Shown here: positions 8,975 to 19,961 of the stretch, in pieces
Numbering within the stretch: the first letter of the stretch is position 1
Layout of the letters: the number at the start of each line of letters is the position of its first letter
Assembly (NCBI RefSeq): GCF_017303375.1
Contig: NZ_JAFKOH010000019.1
Span: 1-43,227, forward strand
DNA: 43,227 nt
From: Bacillus sp. NTK074B
Lineage (GTDB): Bacteria; Bacillota; Bacilli; Bacillales; Bacillaceae_B
Reading direction: 5' to 3'
The notes under the pieces: generated by a model
Databases searched by the model: none
The model's input: the letters and a program-made list of their open reading frames with translations, nothing else
What the model was told of the DNA's origin: nothing
Made by a program: the position numbers and the translations under genes

Positions 8975-9826
8975 ATGAACATCAAAAACGTAATGGTCAT
9001 CGGCGCAGGACAAATGGGCTCAGGAATCGCCCAAGTATGCGCACAGGCCGGATTCCATGTATACCTGAACGATTTAAAAGAAGAATTTGTCCAAAAGGGA
9101 ATGGGCGTCATCACGAAGAATCTGACCCGCTCCGTTGAAAAAGGGAGAATGTCGGAAGAAGATAAAGCCGCTGCCATCAACCGACTGAAAGTCTCAACGG
9201 ATATCTACGATGCAAAGGAAGTGGATCTTGTCATCGAAGCGGCAGTTGAAAATATGGACATCAAGACGAAGATCTTCGCTCAGTTGGATGATATCACACC
9301 GGAGCATACCATCCTTGCTTCCAACACTTCATCCCTTCCGATCACGGAAATCGCTGCAGCAACAAAGCGTCCGAAACAAGTGATCGGGATGCATTTCATG
9401 AATCCCGTCCCAGTGATGAAGCTTGTTGAAATCATTCGTGGACTTGCGACGACGGACGAAGTGTATCAGGCGATTGAAGACATGACGAAATCCCTTAAGA
9501 AAGTACCGGTGGAAGTGGAAGATTTCCCCGGATTCGTTTCGAACCGGATTTTAATGCCAATGATCAACGAAGCGATCTACACCCTTTATGAAGGAGTGGC
9601 GAGTAAAGAAGCAATCGACGAAGTGATGAAGCTTGGAATGAATCACCCGATGGGACCTCTTACGTTAGCTGACTTCATTGGCCTGGACACATGCCTTTAC
9701 ATCATGGAAACCCTGCACGAAGGATTCGGAGATGATAAATATCGTCCGTGCCCGCTGCTTAGGAAATATGTGAAAGCCGGCTGGCTCGGTAAGAAAACAG
9801 GACGCGGCTTCTATTCGTACGAATAA
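8975..9826 (+). CDS. hbd: 3-hydroxybutyryl-CoA dehydrogenase
   Basis: NAD(P)-dependent enzyme interconverting 3-hydroxybutyryl-CoA and acetoacetyl-CoA. The 283-residue length is typical for the short-chain type. The Rossmann glycine motif is G10-A-G12-Q-M-G15 at the N terminus; the catalytic His is H140 in GMHFMNPVPVMKLVEI; the C-terminal helical domain holds DFPGFVSNRILMPMINEA and NHPMGPLTLADFIGLD, and the protein ends GRGFYSY. ATG 8975 follows AAAGGGGAG. It lies between the thiolase and a butyryl-CoA type dehydrogenase, so the steps acetyl-CoA, acetoacetyl-CoA and 3-hydroxybutyryl-CoA are encoded together. No enoyl-CoA hydratase (crotonase) is present in the block. Confidence 0.96.
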   Translation: MNIKNVMVIGAGQMGSGIAQVCAQAGFHVYLNDLKEEFVQKGMGVITKNLTRSVEKGRMSEEDKAAAINRLKVSTDIYDAKEVDLVIEAAVENMDIKTKIFAQLDDITPEHTILASNTSSLPITEIAAATKRPKQVIGMHFMNPVPVMKLVEIIRGLATTDEVYQAIEDMTKSLKKVPVEVEDFPGFVSNRILMPMINEAIYTLYEGVASKEAIDEVMKLGMNHPMGPLTLADFIGLDTCLYIMETLHEGFGDDKYRPCPLLRKYVKAGWLGKKTGRGFYSYE

Positions 9827-9848
9827 CGAACATCAGGGGGAAACAGTC

Positions 9849-10985
9849 ATGGAGTTACGATTCACGGAAGAACAGCAGATGATGAGGAAGATGGTCCGGG
9901 ATTTTGCCGAAACCGAAATCCAGCCGTTTATCGAGAAAATGGAAGAGGGAGAATTCCCGAGAGAAATCCTGAATAAGATGGCTGAGCTTGGTTTAATGGG
10001 AATCACGATTCCCGAGAAATACGGCGGTTCTGAGATGGACTTCACGTCTTATATCATTGCGATCCACGAGCTTTCAAAAGTAAGCGCCACCATCGGGGTC
10101 ATCTTGTCCGTTCATACGTCTGTAGGGACCAATCCGATCCTTTATTTCGGAAATGAAGAGCAGAAGCAAAAATATCTTCCGAAGCTTGCTTCAGGAGAGT
10201 ACCTGGGTGCCTTCTGCCTGACGGAACCGAGTGCGGGATCCGATGCGAAGAGCCTCAAATCCCGAGCTGAGAAGCGTGGCGATCACTATGTGGTGAACGG
10301 ATCGAAAGTCTTCATCACGAATGGTGGAGAAGCGGATACGTATATTGTCTTTGCCACAACAGACTCAACCAAAGGTAGCCGGGGTGTATCGGCGTTCATA
10401 GTAGAAAAGGACACACCTGGTCTTGTGATCGGGAAAGATGAACATAAAATGGGTCTTCACGGATCCAGGACCGTCCAGCTGACGTTTGAAGATATGAAAG
10501 TACCGGCTGCAAACCTTCTCGGTGAAGAAGGGGAAGGCTTCAAAATCGCCATGGCGAATCTTGATGTCGGCCGGATCGGCATTGCTGCACAGGCCCTTGG
10601 CATCGCCGAAGCCGCCTTTGACTATTCAACGGCTTATGCAAAAGAGCGGGTACAATTCGGCAAGCCCATCGCCGCTCAGCAGGGAATCGGCTTTAAGCTT
10701 GCCGATATGGCGACGGCCGTTGAAGGCTCGAAGCTACTCGTATACCGGGCTGCTAATCTTCGTACCAACAACATTTCCTGCGGGAAAGAGGCGAGTATGG
10801 CTAAGCTGTTTGCTTCAAAGACAGCCGTTGAAGTGTCGACGGAAGCGATTCAAGTGTATGGCGGATACGGCTACACGAAGGAATATCCGGTGGAGCGCCT
10901 GTTCCGAGATGCGAAGGTGACGGAGATTTACGAGGGTACGAGTGAGATTCAACGAATGGTGATCGGGAAGAATTTGTTGGTTTAA
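9849..10985 (+). CDS. Acyl-CoA dehydrogenase (short-chain/butyryl-CoA type)
   Basis: FAD-dependent dehydrogenase that makes trans-2-enoyl-CoA and passes electrons to ETF. The 378-residue length and [20 protein letters not shown] start are typical. Signatures: CLTEPSAGSDA (substrate/FAD loop), [44 protein letters not shown], and the catalytic base E362 in IYEGTSEIQRM, the position used by short-chain and butyryl-CoA enzymes. It starts 22 nt after hbd with AGGGGGA upstream, so thiolase, hbd and this gene form one unit. It is similar along its whole length to the next acyl-CoA dehydrogenase, so the two are paralogues. Exact substrate (butyryl, isobutyryl or 2-methylbutyryl) cannot be read from sequence. 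Confidence 0.92.
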   Translation: MELRFTEEQQMMRKMVRDFAETEIQPFIEKMEEGEFPREILNKMAELGLMGITIPEKYGGSEMDFTSYIIAIHELSKVSATIGVILSVHTSVGTNPILYFGNEEQKQKYLPKLASGEYLGAFCLTEPSAGSDAKSLKSRAEKRGDHYVVNGSKVFITNGGEADTYIVFATTDSTKGSRGVSAFIVEKDTPGLVIGKDEHKMGLHGSRTVQLTFEDMKVPAANLLGEEGEGFKIAMANLDVGRIGIAAQALGIAEAAFDYSTAYAKERVQFGKPIAAQQGIGFKLADMATAVEGSKLLVYRAANLRTNNISCGKEASMAKLFASKTAVEVSTEAIQVYGGYGYTKEYPVERLFRDAKVTEIYEGTSEIQRMVIGKNLLV

Positions 10986-11015
10986 TTGGAGTTGGTTTTT
11001 GCTTTTTGAGGGGTG

Positions 11016-11125
11016 TTACGGGCATAAGTCCTTAGCGTGTAAGGCAACCGATAGATTTTGCAGTATCTCGCGGCGTAAAGAGGTTTGTGGCATCGCTTGT
11101 TTCTTGAGGGTGCCAGTCCCGGTAT
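11016..11125 (+). repeat. Degenerate ~110 bp element, copy X
   Basis: Occupies the gap before the second acyl-CoA dehydrogenase. It aligns with 12319-12428: anchors are TTAC at the left end, GCGTAAAGAGGTT 57-58 nt later and GGGTGCCAG another 35 nt later, with the same spacing in both copies. A small hairpin CCTTA/TAAGG lies at 11029-11043. Confidence 0.6.
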
Positions 11126-11151
11126 GTAGATGATAAGAGGAGGAACTTGAG

Positions 11152-12291
11152 ATGAATTTTAAATTATCCGAAGAGCATGAAATGATACGTAAGATGGTGC
11201 GTGATTTTGCACGTAACGAGGTGGCTCCGACTGCTGCTGAGCGTGATGAGGAAGAGCGTTTTGATATGGACTTATTCAAAAAAATGGCGGAGCTTGGATT
11301 GACGGGGATTCCTTGGCCTGAAGAGTATGGCGGGATCGGCAGTGACTATTTGGCGTACTGTATCGCTGTTGAAGAGCTTTCAAGAGTATGTGCGTCTACA
11401 GGTGTTACACTTTCTGCCCATACATCCTTGGCTGGATGGCCGGTATACAAATTCGGTACAGAAGAACAGAAGCAGAAGTATCTCCGTCCGATGGCACAGG
11501 GTGAGAAGATCGGTGGTTATGGTCTGACTGAGCCGGGTTCAGGATCTGATGCAGGCGGCATGAAGACGACGGCCCGTTTAGAAGGAGATCACTACGTATT
11601 GAACGGTTCTAAAATTTTCATCACGAACGGTGGAATCGCCGATACGTATATTGTGTTTGCTTTAACGGATCCTTCACAGCGTCAGCGTGGAACGAGTGCG
11701 TTCATCGTGGAGGCAGACTTTGAAGGGTTCTCTGTAGGGAAGAAAGAGAAGAAGCTCGGAATCCGTTCATCGCCAACGACTGAAATCGTATTTGAAGACT
11801 GTAAGGTACCAAAAGAGAACATGCTTGGCAGTGAAGGAGACGGATTCAAGATTGCCATGATGACTCTTGATGGCGGCCGTAACGGTATTGCCGCTCAAGC
11901 TGTCGGGATTGCACAAGGAGCACTTGATGCGTCTGTCGAGTATGCAAAAGAGCGAGAGCAGTTCGGTAAACCGATTGCTGCGAATCAGGGGATATCATTC
12001 AAGATTGCCGATATGGCGACATCCATTGAAGCTTCCCGTCTATTAACCTATCAAGCTGCTTGGCTTGAGTCTGAAGGACTTCCATACGGTAAAGAATCGG
12101 CGATGTCGAAGCTGATGGCCGGGGATACAGCGATGAAAGTAACAACAGAAGCGGTACAGATCTTCGGTGGATATGGTTATACGAAAGATTATCCTGTGGA
12201 GCGTTATATGCGTGATGCGAAGATCACACAGATTTATGAGGGAACGCAGGAAATTCAGAGATTGGTTATTTCACGGATGGTGACGAAGTAA
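11152..12291 (+). CDS. acdA: Acyl-CoA dehydrogenase
   Basis: Second FAD acyl-CoA dehydrogenase, 379 residues, starting [20 protein letters not shown] after AGAGGAGG. Signatures parallel those of the upstream paralogue: [57 protein letters not shown] and catalytic E363 in [11 protein letters not shown]. By position (between fadF and rpoE) it is the likely counterpart of B. subtilis acdA, whereas the upstream copy belongs to the inserted C4 module. It is flanked on both sides by copies of the same degenerate repeat element, and its codon use looks plainer (more T/A-ending codons) than that of the upstream paralogue. Substrate range is not determinable here. Confidence 0.92.
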   Translation: MNFKLSEEHEMIRKMVRDFARNEVAPTAAERDEEERFDMDLFKKMAELGLTGIPWPEEYGGIGSDYLAYCIAVEELSRVCASTGVTLSAHTSLAGWPVYKFGTEEQKQKYLRPMAQGEKIGGYGLTEPGSGSDAGGMKTTARLEGDHYVLNGSKIFITNGGIADTYIVFALTDPSQRQRGTSAFIVEADFEGFSVGKKEKKLGIRSSPTTEIVFEDCKVPKENMLGSEGDGFKIAMMTLDGGRNGIAAQAVGIAQGALDASVEYAKEREQFGKPIAANQGISFKIADMATSIEASRLLTYQAAWLESEGLPYGKESAMSKLMAGDTAMKVTTEAVQIFGGYGYTKDYPVERYMRDAKITQIYEGTQEIQRLVISRMVTK

Positions 12292-12318
12292 GAGTTGCCG
12301 GGATTTTTCAGCAGGGGA

Positions 12319-12428
12319 TTACCCGGTTCGTCCTGACGCGTGTCAGGCACCAGAGGGGGCCGTCGGATGTTTCGTAGCGTAAAGAGGTTACTGACGTCGA
12401 TTGCTGCTTTAGGGTGCCAGACCCGGTT
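12319..12428 (+). repeat. Degenerate ~110 bp element, copy Y
   Basis: Second copy of the element at 11016. Its hairpin is CCTGAC/GTCAGG around GCGT, and GGCACC (12346-12351) can also pair with GGTGCC (12413-12418). One base pair in the small hairpin changes from T-A in copy X to G-C here, as expected of a conserved stem. Confidence 0.6.
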
Positions 12429-12521
12429 GATATAGAGATAGAGTTCTGATTGCTTTGTTGGGGGATGAGGCAATCGGCGGGGGTCAATGGGAGAAATGGA
12501 TAATAAAGGCGGTCGGTAGTT

Positions 12522-13175
12522 TTGAATAAGAAGAGGGAAGTTCATGCTTCGGTTAAGGATGAGCGTTTGGTGGAAAAGCGGCGTGATCAGATGATTCGCG
12601 GGGCCGTCTCTCTGTTTAAACAAAAGGGGTTTCATCGCACCACGACCAGAGAGATCGCAAAGGCCGCCGGATTCAGTATCGGAACGCTGTATGAATATAT
12701 ACGAACAAAGGAAGATGTATTGTATTTAGTGTGTGACAGCATTTATGAGCAGGTTCGATTGGAGCTTGAGGAGCTGGACGTGGGCAAAGGGACGATTGAG
12801 AGCCTGAGGCTCGGCATCGCCCATTATTTCAAGGTGATGGACCGGATGCAGGATGAGGTGCTTGTCATGTATCAGGAAGCGAAGTCCCTGTCAAAGGATG
12901 CTTTACCCTATGTCCTTCGCAAGGAACTTGAAATGGTCGGGATGGTGGAAGACCTGATCAAGGGCTGCGTGGATAGCGGAAAGCTTGAGCTTGATGAAAA
13001 TCAGTGCCATATGCTGGCTCAGAATGTATTCGTCCAGGGACAGATGTGGGGATTCCGTCGCTGGGCCATGCAGAAACGATTCACACTCGAGGAATATATC
13101 GATCTTCAAATCGAGCTGCTTTTTGCAGGAATCATCGGATTTGAAAAACAAGGGAGAACAGGGGGAGTAATATGA
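12522..13175 (+). CDS. TetR/AcrR family transcriptional regulator
   Basis: One-domain repressor of the TetR family, 217 residues. The N-terminal helix-turn-helix is clear: [18 protein letters not shown], then [20 protein letters not shown] and the signature [12 protein letters not shown] (about residues 23-73); the rest is an all-helical ligand-binding domain. The start is TTG 12522, with AAAGGCGG about 10 nt upstream and no nearby ATG. Its stop overlaps the icmF start by 4 nt (ATGA), indicating translational coupling, so it is probably the local regulator of the acyl-CoA block, perhaps sensing an acyl-CoA as FadR does. A candidate operator is the dyad at 7552-7565. The ligand is unknown. Confidence 0.9.
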   Translation: MNKKREVHASVKDERLVEKRRDQMIRGAVSLFKQKGFHRTTTREIAKAAGFSIGTLYEYIRTKEDVLYLVCDSIYEQVRLELEELDVGKGTIESLRLGIAHYFKVMDRMQDEVLVMYQEAKSLSKDALPYVLRKELEMVGMVEDLIKGCVDSGKLELDENQCHMLAQNVFVQGQMWGFRRWAMQKRFTLEEYIDLQIELLFAGIIGFEKQGRTGGVI

Positions 13176-16100
13176 GCACGGTTGAGATTTATAAACCAAA
13201 GCACCATGTACGTTTTGTCACGGCATCGAGCCTGTTTGACGGACATGATGCGTCGATCAACATAATGCGTCGGATTATCCAGGCAAGTGGAGCGGAAGTG
13301 ATCCACTTGGGACATAACCGTTCTGTAGAAGAAGTCGTCAATGCTGCTATTCAAGAAGATGTTCAGGGGATTGCGATTTCATCCTACCAGGGTGGACACG
13401 TGGAATACTTTAAATATATGTACGACCTGTTAAACGAAAGAGGGGCATCCCACATCCGCATTTATGGCGGAGGCGGCGGGGTCATCATCCCTCGTGAAAT
13501 CAAGGAACTCCATGAATACGGAATTGCCCGCATTTTCTCACCGGAAGACGGGCGTACGCAAGGTCTTCAAGGGATGATCAATAAAATGATCGAGGAGTGT
13601 GACTTCCCGACCATCAAAGGAAGCGTCAATCAAGAGGTTGAAAAGCTTTCGAATGGGAATGTGAATACGGTGTCGAAGCTGATCTCACTTGCCGAGTATC
13701 AAGTCGGGGCAAATGAAGAAGTGGCGGCGACAGCCCAGACCGTATTCTCTGAAATCAAGAGCTTGGCGAAAAAAGCGCCTGTCCTGGGGATTACCGGAAC
13801 GGGTGGAGCAGGGAAGAGTTCCCTGACCGATGAGCTGATCCGTCGTTTTATCAATGAACTTCCAGAAAAGAAAATCGCGATTTTATCCATCGATCCTACG
13901 AAACAAAAAACGGGAGGAGCGCTTCTTGGGGACCGAATCCGCATGAATGCGATCTTCAATCCCCGTGTGTATATGAGAAGTCTTGCCACACGTGGATCGA
14001 AGACGGAACTTTCACTGGCCATCAAGGATGCAATCAACGTGGTAAAAGCGGCTGGATATGATCTGATCGTCGTGGAAACGAGCGGGATCGGGCAGGGGGA
14101 TGCGGAAATCGCTGAGATCTGTGATATGTCCATGTACGTCATGACCAGTGAGTTCGGCGCACCGTCCCAGCTTGAGAAAATCGATATGATCGATTATGCC
14201 GACCTGATCGTCATCAATAAATTCGAGCGCAAAGGCTCGGAGGATGCAAGACGCCAGGTGCAAAAGCAGTACCAGCGCAGTCATATGCTGTTTGATAAAG
14301 ACCTGGATGAGATGCCTGTGTACGGAACGATCGCCAGTCAGTTCAACGATCCGGGTACGAATGCCCTGTTTGCGGCGATTATCGAAACGGTGAATAAAAA
14401 GATGGAGCTCGAGTGGAAAACAAGTTTCTCCAAGGACGTCGATGTTGAAAAGCAGAACGTCATCATTCCTAACAACCGCCGTTACTACCTTCGTGAGATT
14501 GCCGATACCGTCCGCAATTATCATAAAAAAGCCGAAGAACAGGTAAGCCTTGCCCGCCGATTATTCCAACTAGAAGGAGCCATCGAAGCGGTCAACGAGA
14601 AAGAGACAGATGACAGGGTCATCACCTCCCTTCAAACGCTGAAAGAAGAAGTCGAAAATAAACTGACAGCTGAGTCGAAACAGATTTTACAAAAATGGGA
14701 TTCTCTAAAAGAAACCTACAGCAAGGATCAATTCGTCACGAAGATCCGTGATAAAGAGATTGTCACGGAATTAAAGACAAAGAGCTTATCCGGACTCGAT
14801 ATCCCGAAAGTGTCCCTTCCGAAATACAAAGACTACGGTCAGATTCTGGATTGGGTATACAAAGAGAATGTGCCGGGCTCATTCCCGTACACAGCAGGGG
14901 TGTTTCCGTTTAAACGAAAAGGGGAAGATCCTAAGCGTCAGTTTGCCGGTGAGGGAACGCCTGAACGGACGAACCGCCGTTTCCACTATCTATCCAAAGA
15001 TGATGATGCGAAACGCCTGAGTACGGCCTTTGACTCAGTAACATTATACGGTGAAGATCCGGATCACCGTCCGGACATTTACGGAAAAGTCGGAGAGAGC
15101 GGCGTGAGCATCTGTACGCTTGAGGATATGAAGAAGCTGTATGCCGGCTTCGATCTGTGTGCGCCGTCTACGTCGGTTTCCATGACCATCAACGGTCCGG
15201 CACCGATCATCCTTGCCATGTATATGAACACGGCCATCGATCAGCAGATCCGCATGAAGGAAGAAGAGCTTGGCCGCGTCCTTACAGTCGAAGAATATGT
15301 GGAAGTGAAGGAACAGACGCTTCAAGTCGTCCGCGGAACGGTTCAGGCAGATATATTAAAAGAAGATCAGGGACAAAACACGTGCATCTTCTCAACGGAA
15401 TTTGCCCTGCGCATGATGGGAGACATCCAGCAGTACTTCATCGATCACAGAGTACGAAACTATTACTCTGTATCGATTTCAGGCTACCATATCGCCGAAG
15501 CGGGAGCGAACCCGATTTCCCAGCTTGCCTTTACGCTGGCGAACGGATTCACATATGTGGAATACTATTTAAGCCGCGGGATGGATATCAACGCCTTTGC
15601 ACCAAACTTATCATTCTTCTTCTCGAACGGTCTTGATCCCGAATATACGGTGATCGGACGTGTGGCACGACGAATTTGGTCAACGGTTATGAGAGATAAA
15701 TACGGTGCCAACGAACGCAGTCAGAAGCTGAAGTACCATATTCAAACTTCCGGTCGTTCACTCCATGCACAGGAGATTGATTTCAACGACATCCGTACAA
15801 CGCTTCAAGCATTGATGGCCCTGCAGGATAACTGTAACTCCCTGCATACAAACGCTTATGATGAAGCCATCACGACACCGACAGAGGAATCCGTCCGCCG
15901 TGCCATGGCGATCCAGATGATCATCACAAAAGAACACGGATTATCCAAAAATGAAAATCCGCTTCAAGGTTCATTCATTGCAGAAGAGCTGACAGATCTT
16001 GTGGAGGAAATGGTCCTCACAGAATTCGATCGCTTAAACGACCGCGGAGGCGTACTCGGATCCATGGAAACCCAGTATCAACGCGGGAAGATCCAAGAAG

Positions 16101-16438
16101 AATCCATGTACTACGAAATGAAAAAACATTCCGGCGAACTTCCGATCGTCGGAGTGAACACGTACCTGAATCCAAATCCACCTTCAGAAGAAGACATGGA
16201 CAGCATGGAACTGGCACGTGCAACCAAAGAAGAAAAAGAAACACAAATTCATAATCTCCGAGACTTCCAATCTCAGCACAAAGATAAAACCGAAGAAGCC
16301 TTGACCCGCTTAAAGCAGGCAGCCGTCGGCGGAGGAAACATCTTCGAAGAACTCATGGAAACCGTAAAAGTCGCAAGCCTAGGACAAATTACACGCGCCC
16401 TCTACGAAGTAGGCGGACAATATCGACGAAATATGTAA
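13172..16438 (+). CDS. icmF: Fused isobutyryl-CoA mutase (IcmF)
   Basis: Adenosylcobalamin radical enzyme interconverting isobutyryl-CoA and n-butyryl-CoA, fused to its own GTPase chaperone. The 1088-residue length matches IcmF. Order of parts: B12-binding domain (about 12-145) with cobalt-ligand H25 in FDGHDASIN and later SSYQGGH and IYGGGGG; G-protein domain with P-loop GTGGAGKSS (about 209-217), [10 protein letters not shown] and NKFERKG; a linker; then the mutase TIM barrel from about residue 560 with [35 protein letters not shown] and [11 protein letters not shown]. Family members also turn isovaleryl-CoA to pivalyl-CoA slowly. Its start overlaps the TetR stop. Together with the neighbouring thiolase, hbd and dehydrogenases it links valine-derived and linear C4 acyl-CoA pools. 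Confidence 0.97.
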   Translation: MSTVEIYKPKHHVRFVTASSLFDGHDASINIMRRIIQASGAEVIHLGHNRSVEEVVNAAIQEDVQGIAISSYQGGHVEYFKYMYDLLNERGASHIRIYGGGGGVIIPREIKELHEYGIARIFSPEDGRTQGLQGMINKMIEECDFPTIKGSVNQEVEKLSNGNVNTVSKLISLAEYQVGANEEVAATAQTVFSEIKSLAKKAPVLGITGTGGAGKSSLTDELIRRFINELPEKKIAILSIDPTKQKTGGALLGDRIRMNAIFNPRVYMRSLATRGSKTELSLAIKDAINVVKAAGYDLIVVETSGIGQGDAEIAEICDMSMYVMTSEFGAPSQLEKIDMIDYADLIVINKFERKGSEDARRQVQKQYQRSHMLFDKDLDEMPVYGTIASQFNDPGTNALFAAIIETVNKKMELEWKTSFSKDVDVEKQNVIIPNNRRYYLREIADTVRNYHKKAEEQVSLARRLFQLEGAIEAVNEKETDDRVITSLQTLKEEVENKLTAESKQILQKWDSLKETYSKDQFVTKIRDKEIVTELKTKSLSGLDIPKVSLPKYKDYGQILDWVYKENVPGSFPYTAGVFPFKRKGEDPKRQFAGEGTPERTNRRFHYLSKDDDAKRLSTAFDSVTLYGEDPDHRPDIYGKVGESGVSICTLEDMKKLYAGFDLCAPSTSVSMTINGPAPIILAMYMNTAIDQQIRMKEEELGRVLTVEEYVEVKEQTLQVVRGTVQADILKEDQGQNTCIFSTEFALRMMGDIQQYFIDHRVRNYYSVSISGYHIAEAGANPISQLAFTLANGFTYVEYYLSRGMDINAFAPNLSFFFSNGLDPEYTVIGRVARRIWSTVMRDKYGANERSQKLKYHIQTSGRSLHAQEIDFNDIRTTLQALMALQDNCNSLHTNAYDEAITTPTEESVRRAMAIQMIITKEHGLSKNENPLQGSFIAEELTDLVEEMVLTEFDRLNDRGGVLGSMETQYQRGKIQEESMYYEMKKHSGELPIVGVNTYLNPNPPSEEDMDSMELARATKEEKETQIHNLRDFQSQHKDKTEEALTRLKQAAVGGGNIFEELMETVKVASLGQITRALYEVGGQYRRNM

Positions 16439-16454
16439 CAAAATGATTGAGATT

Positions 16455-16488
16455 GAGACTACTGTGGGGGTGCAGTGGTCTCTTTTTT
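16455..16488 (+). terminator. Intrinsic terminator after icmF
   Basis: GAGACTACTG (16455-16464) pairs with CAGTGGTCTC (16473-16482), followed by six T. Confidence 0.9.
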
Positions 16489-16582
16489 CACAGTGAACAT
16501 TCTATAAAGGGACGATCAGGCATAGTCTAAACGATGGGGCAAATTCTCTTTTACTAGTAGCTAATTGTTGATTAATATACTA

Positions 16583-16654
16583 AGTTGATTGGAGCGGAAG
16601 GTGCTCAACTCACGCCCCGCGGAAAGCGAGCATCCTGGAGCGGAAATCAACAGC
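16583..16654. repeat. Family A palindromic repeat, copy 1 (short form)
   Basis: Begins AAGTTGATTGGAGCGGAAGG and ends with GGAGCGGAAATCAACAG. The ends TTGATT/AATCAA are inverted while GGAGCGGAA is direct at both ends. The middle is reduced to CTCAACTCACGCCCCGCGG compared with copy 2 at 24759. It lies in the 395 nt gap between icmF and the next open frame; the remainder of that gap shows nothing else. Confidence 0.85.
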
Positions 16655-16833
16655 GCCTATCTAAAGAATAAATTCACCTGACAAGTTTAAAAACCCGCCA
16701 AACCGTCTATCCTTTAAACGGACTCAACCAATTTTTAACATGAACTTAATAGTTATAGGGTAAGATTTCCTATATAATAAAATTGTCAGAATAGTGAACG
16801 GGAAAGACGATACATACGTTTGGAAGTGAGACT

Positions 16834-17016
16834 GTGAAGGCCATTTTACGGTACATATTATTGATCCTCACCCTGTACGCCACCATCTTTTTATACCAGA
16901 TTCAACTGGGGGCCATCCCTTTTTTCCTGCTGTCTTTCTATTTATTCTACGAAGCGTTCCGGACGATCAGGGGCGGTCGGAGAGAAGAAAAATGGGGGAA
17001 TGGCAGACCTTCTTGA
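16834..17016 (+). CDS. Small hydrophobic protein, function unknown
   Basis: Possible 60-residue protein starting at GTG 16834 after a modest GGAAGTGAG ribosome site. About 40 residues form two closely spaced membrane helices (approximately 4-21 and 23-43) followed by a basic tail FRTIRGGRREEKW, which by the positive-inside rule should face the cytoplasm. I do not recognise the family. It stands alone between the icmF terminator and rpoE. The membrane pattern and charged tail make it look like a real small protein rather than noise, but the start and expression are uncertain. Confidence 0.5.
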   Translation: MKAILRYILLILTLYATIFLYQIQLGAIPFFLLSFYLFYEAFRTIRGGRREEKWGNGRPS

Positions 17017-17132
17017 AACCAGGTGTGAAAAAAATGTGGGAAAAACCAGATATGTATAGCATAAAGTGTTTTATATTGTTTATAATGATGAATATGGTTA
17101 AAATTGATAATGGAGAATTTTTGCCCTTTTTT

Positions 17133-17149
17133 ACTCTACTTAGTAGAGT
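17133..17149. promoter_or_regulatory. Perfect dyad in the rpoE upstream region
   Basis: ACTCTACT-T-AGTAGAGT, 8+1+8 perfect, ending 27 nt before the chosen rpoE start. A TATAAT lies upstream at 17081-17086, so this dyad would be in the 5' untranslated region; it could be an operator or a small RNA hairpin. No T-tract follows. Confidence 0.45.
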
Positions 17150-17176
17150 GTGAAATAGAGAAAGGAAGTGCGTAAA

Positions 17177-17743
17177 GTGAGTCTTAAGCAGTTATCCAAA
17201 GAAGAATTGCGTCAAACATCATTCATTGAAATGGCACATGAAATTTTAGTAGAGAAAAAGCAAGCGATGGCATTTGAAGAGATCGTGAAGGAAATCAAAG
17301 GTTTGCTTGAAATCTCTGATAAAGAGGTAAAGAGCCGTTTACTTCAATTCTACACCGACTTGAATATTGACGGACGATACCTTGCCATGGGTGATAACCG
17401 TTGGGGATTAAGAGAATGGTATCCGGTCGATCAAATCGAAGAAGAAACCGTTCCTACGATGAAATCCAGCAAAAAGAAAAAAGCGAAGAAGAAAGACGAA
17501 GATCTGGATCTGGATGATTTCGATGATCTGGACGATGAAGATCTCGATTACGATGATCTTGATGATACAGATGATGACGATGATCTGACAGAGGACGATG
17601 ACGATATCGATGTAGACGATGCAGACGAAGATCTGGACATCGATGAAGATGAAGAAGAACTTGAAATCGATGAATTCGACGAGGTTGATGACGAAGAAGA
17701 AGAAGACGAGGAAGATGAAGTGGAAGAAGAGGAAAAGAAGTAA
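17177..17743 (+). CDS. rpoE: RNA polymerase delta subunit
   Basis: Delta subunit of Gram-positive RNA polymerase, which speeds recycling and raises promoter selectivity. The N-terminal winged-helix (HARE-HTH) domain covers about residues 1-90 with FIEMAHEILVE, FYTDLNIDGRYLAMGDN and WGLREWYP; then a short basic patch SKKKKAKKKDE and a nearly pure Asp/Glu tail to the end, the family hallmark. I chose GTG 17177 (188 residues, VSLKQLSKEEL matching the family start) because AAAGGA (17161-17166) is well spaced from it; GTG 17168 is too close. The acidic tail creates a spurious serine-rich reverse frame. It precedes pyrG as in B. subtilis. Confidence 0.95.
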   Translation: MSLKQLSKEELRQTSFIEMAHEILVEKKQAMAFEEIVKEIKGLLEISDKEVKSRLLQFYTDLNIDGRYLAMGDNRWGLREWYPVDQIEEETVPTMKSSKKKKAKKKDEDLDLDDFDDLDDEDLDYDDLDDTDDDDDLTEDDDDIDVDDADEDLDIDEDEEELEIDEFDEVDDEEEEDEEDEVEEEEKK

Positions 17744-17761
17744 TCCCGCCTAATCCTCAAT

Positions 17762-17798
17762 CCCCAGCCGGGTTCATTGCCTGCTGGGGGCTTTTTTT
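17762..17798 (+). terminator. Intrinsic terminator after rpoE
   Basis: CCCCAGC (17762-17768) pairs with GCTGGGG (17783-17789), followed by seven T. Confidence 0.9.
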
Positions 17799-17838
17799 CG
17801 CCGTGGAAATGATTGAAAATTCGGTCCTCATTCTATGC

Positions 17839-17944
17839 TTGACTTCTCCTCTCCAGGAAGGTAGTATTTTATTTGGGCTCCCTAAAAAGGGACAGATAAC
17901 GTATATCACGCTCCCCTTACATGATTGTAAGAGGGGCGTTTTTT
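17839..17944 (+). promoter_or_regulatory. pyrG promoter and CTP-sensitive attenuator
   Basis: Promoter TTGACT (17839-17844), 17 nt, TAGTAT (17862-17867). Transcription should start at the GGG of GGGCTCCC (17875). A terminator follows: ACGCTCCCCTTACA (17908-17921), loop TGAT, TGTAAGAGGGGCGT, then six T. This matches the B. subtilis pyrG mechanism: with low CTP the polymerase stutters after GGG adding extra G residues, and the poly-G 5' end pairs with the pyrimidine-rich CTCCCCTT arm, preventing termination. The gene start is about 240 nt beyond the terminator; that stretch shows no further clear element. Confidence 0.85.
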
Positions 17945-18117
17945 GTTTTTATAAGAAGAACAAGCTTTTATGTGCGGGCGAATCTATCTTTTAAAGACCC
18001 CTTACATTTTTACGCATTTTGATAATAAGAGGCTGTCTTTTAGCTGGTTTATGCAGATGGATTTATTTTAGGAGAATGGGCTTGTCCTTCTTTGAACAAG
18101 ATAAATTCATGACATAA

Positions 18118-19785
<1,668 letters not shown>

Positions 19786-19798
19786 GATATCGTTGGAA

Positions 19799-19827
19799 GA
19801 GCTCTCCCTGTGTGGGAGGGCTTTTTT
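19799..19827 (+). terminator. Intrinsic terminator after pyrG
   Basis: AGCTCTCCC pairs with GGGAGGGCT around a 5-nt loop and runs into six T. A further 7 bp inverted repeat ATTGGGT/ACCCAAT lies at 19868-19887 without a T-tract. Confidence 0.85.
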
Positions 19828-19961
19828 GTGTGAGGTGGAGAGATCTGGAGGGGGATGGAGAGCGTGGATTGGGTTTGGCGACCCAATTGATCTTTCTGTC
19901 TTCTATAAAACATTTGGAGAGTTTCTTATATAAGTACTTTAGATGACCGATCAAAAGAGAA

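Noticed and set aside
17548..17760. Minus-strand poly-serine protein
   Set aside because: It is the antisense shadow of the Asp/Glu tail of rpoE.
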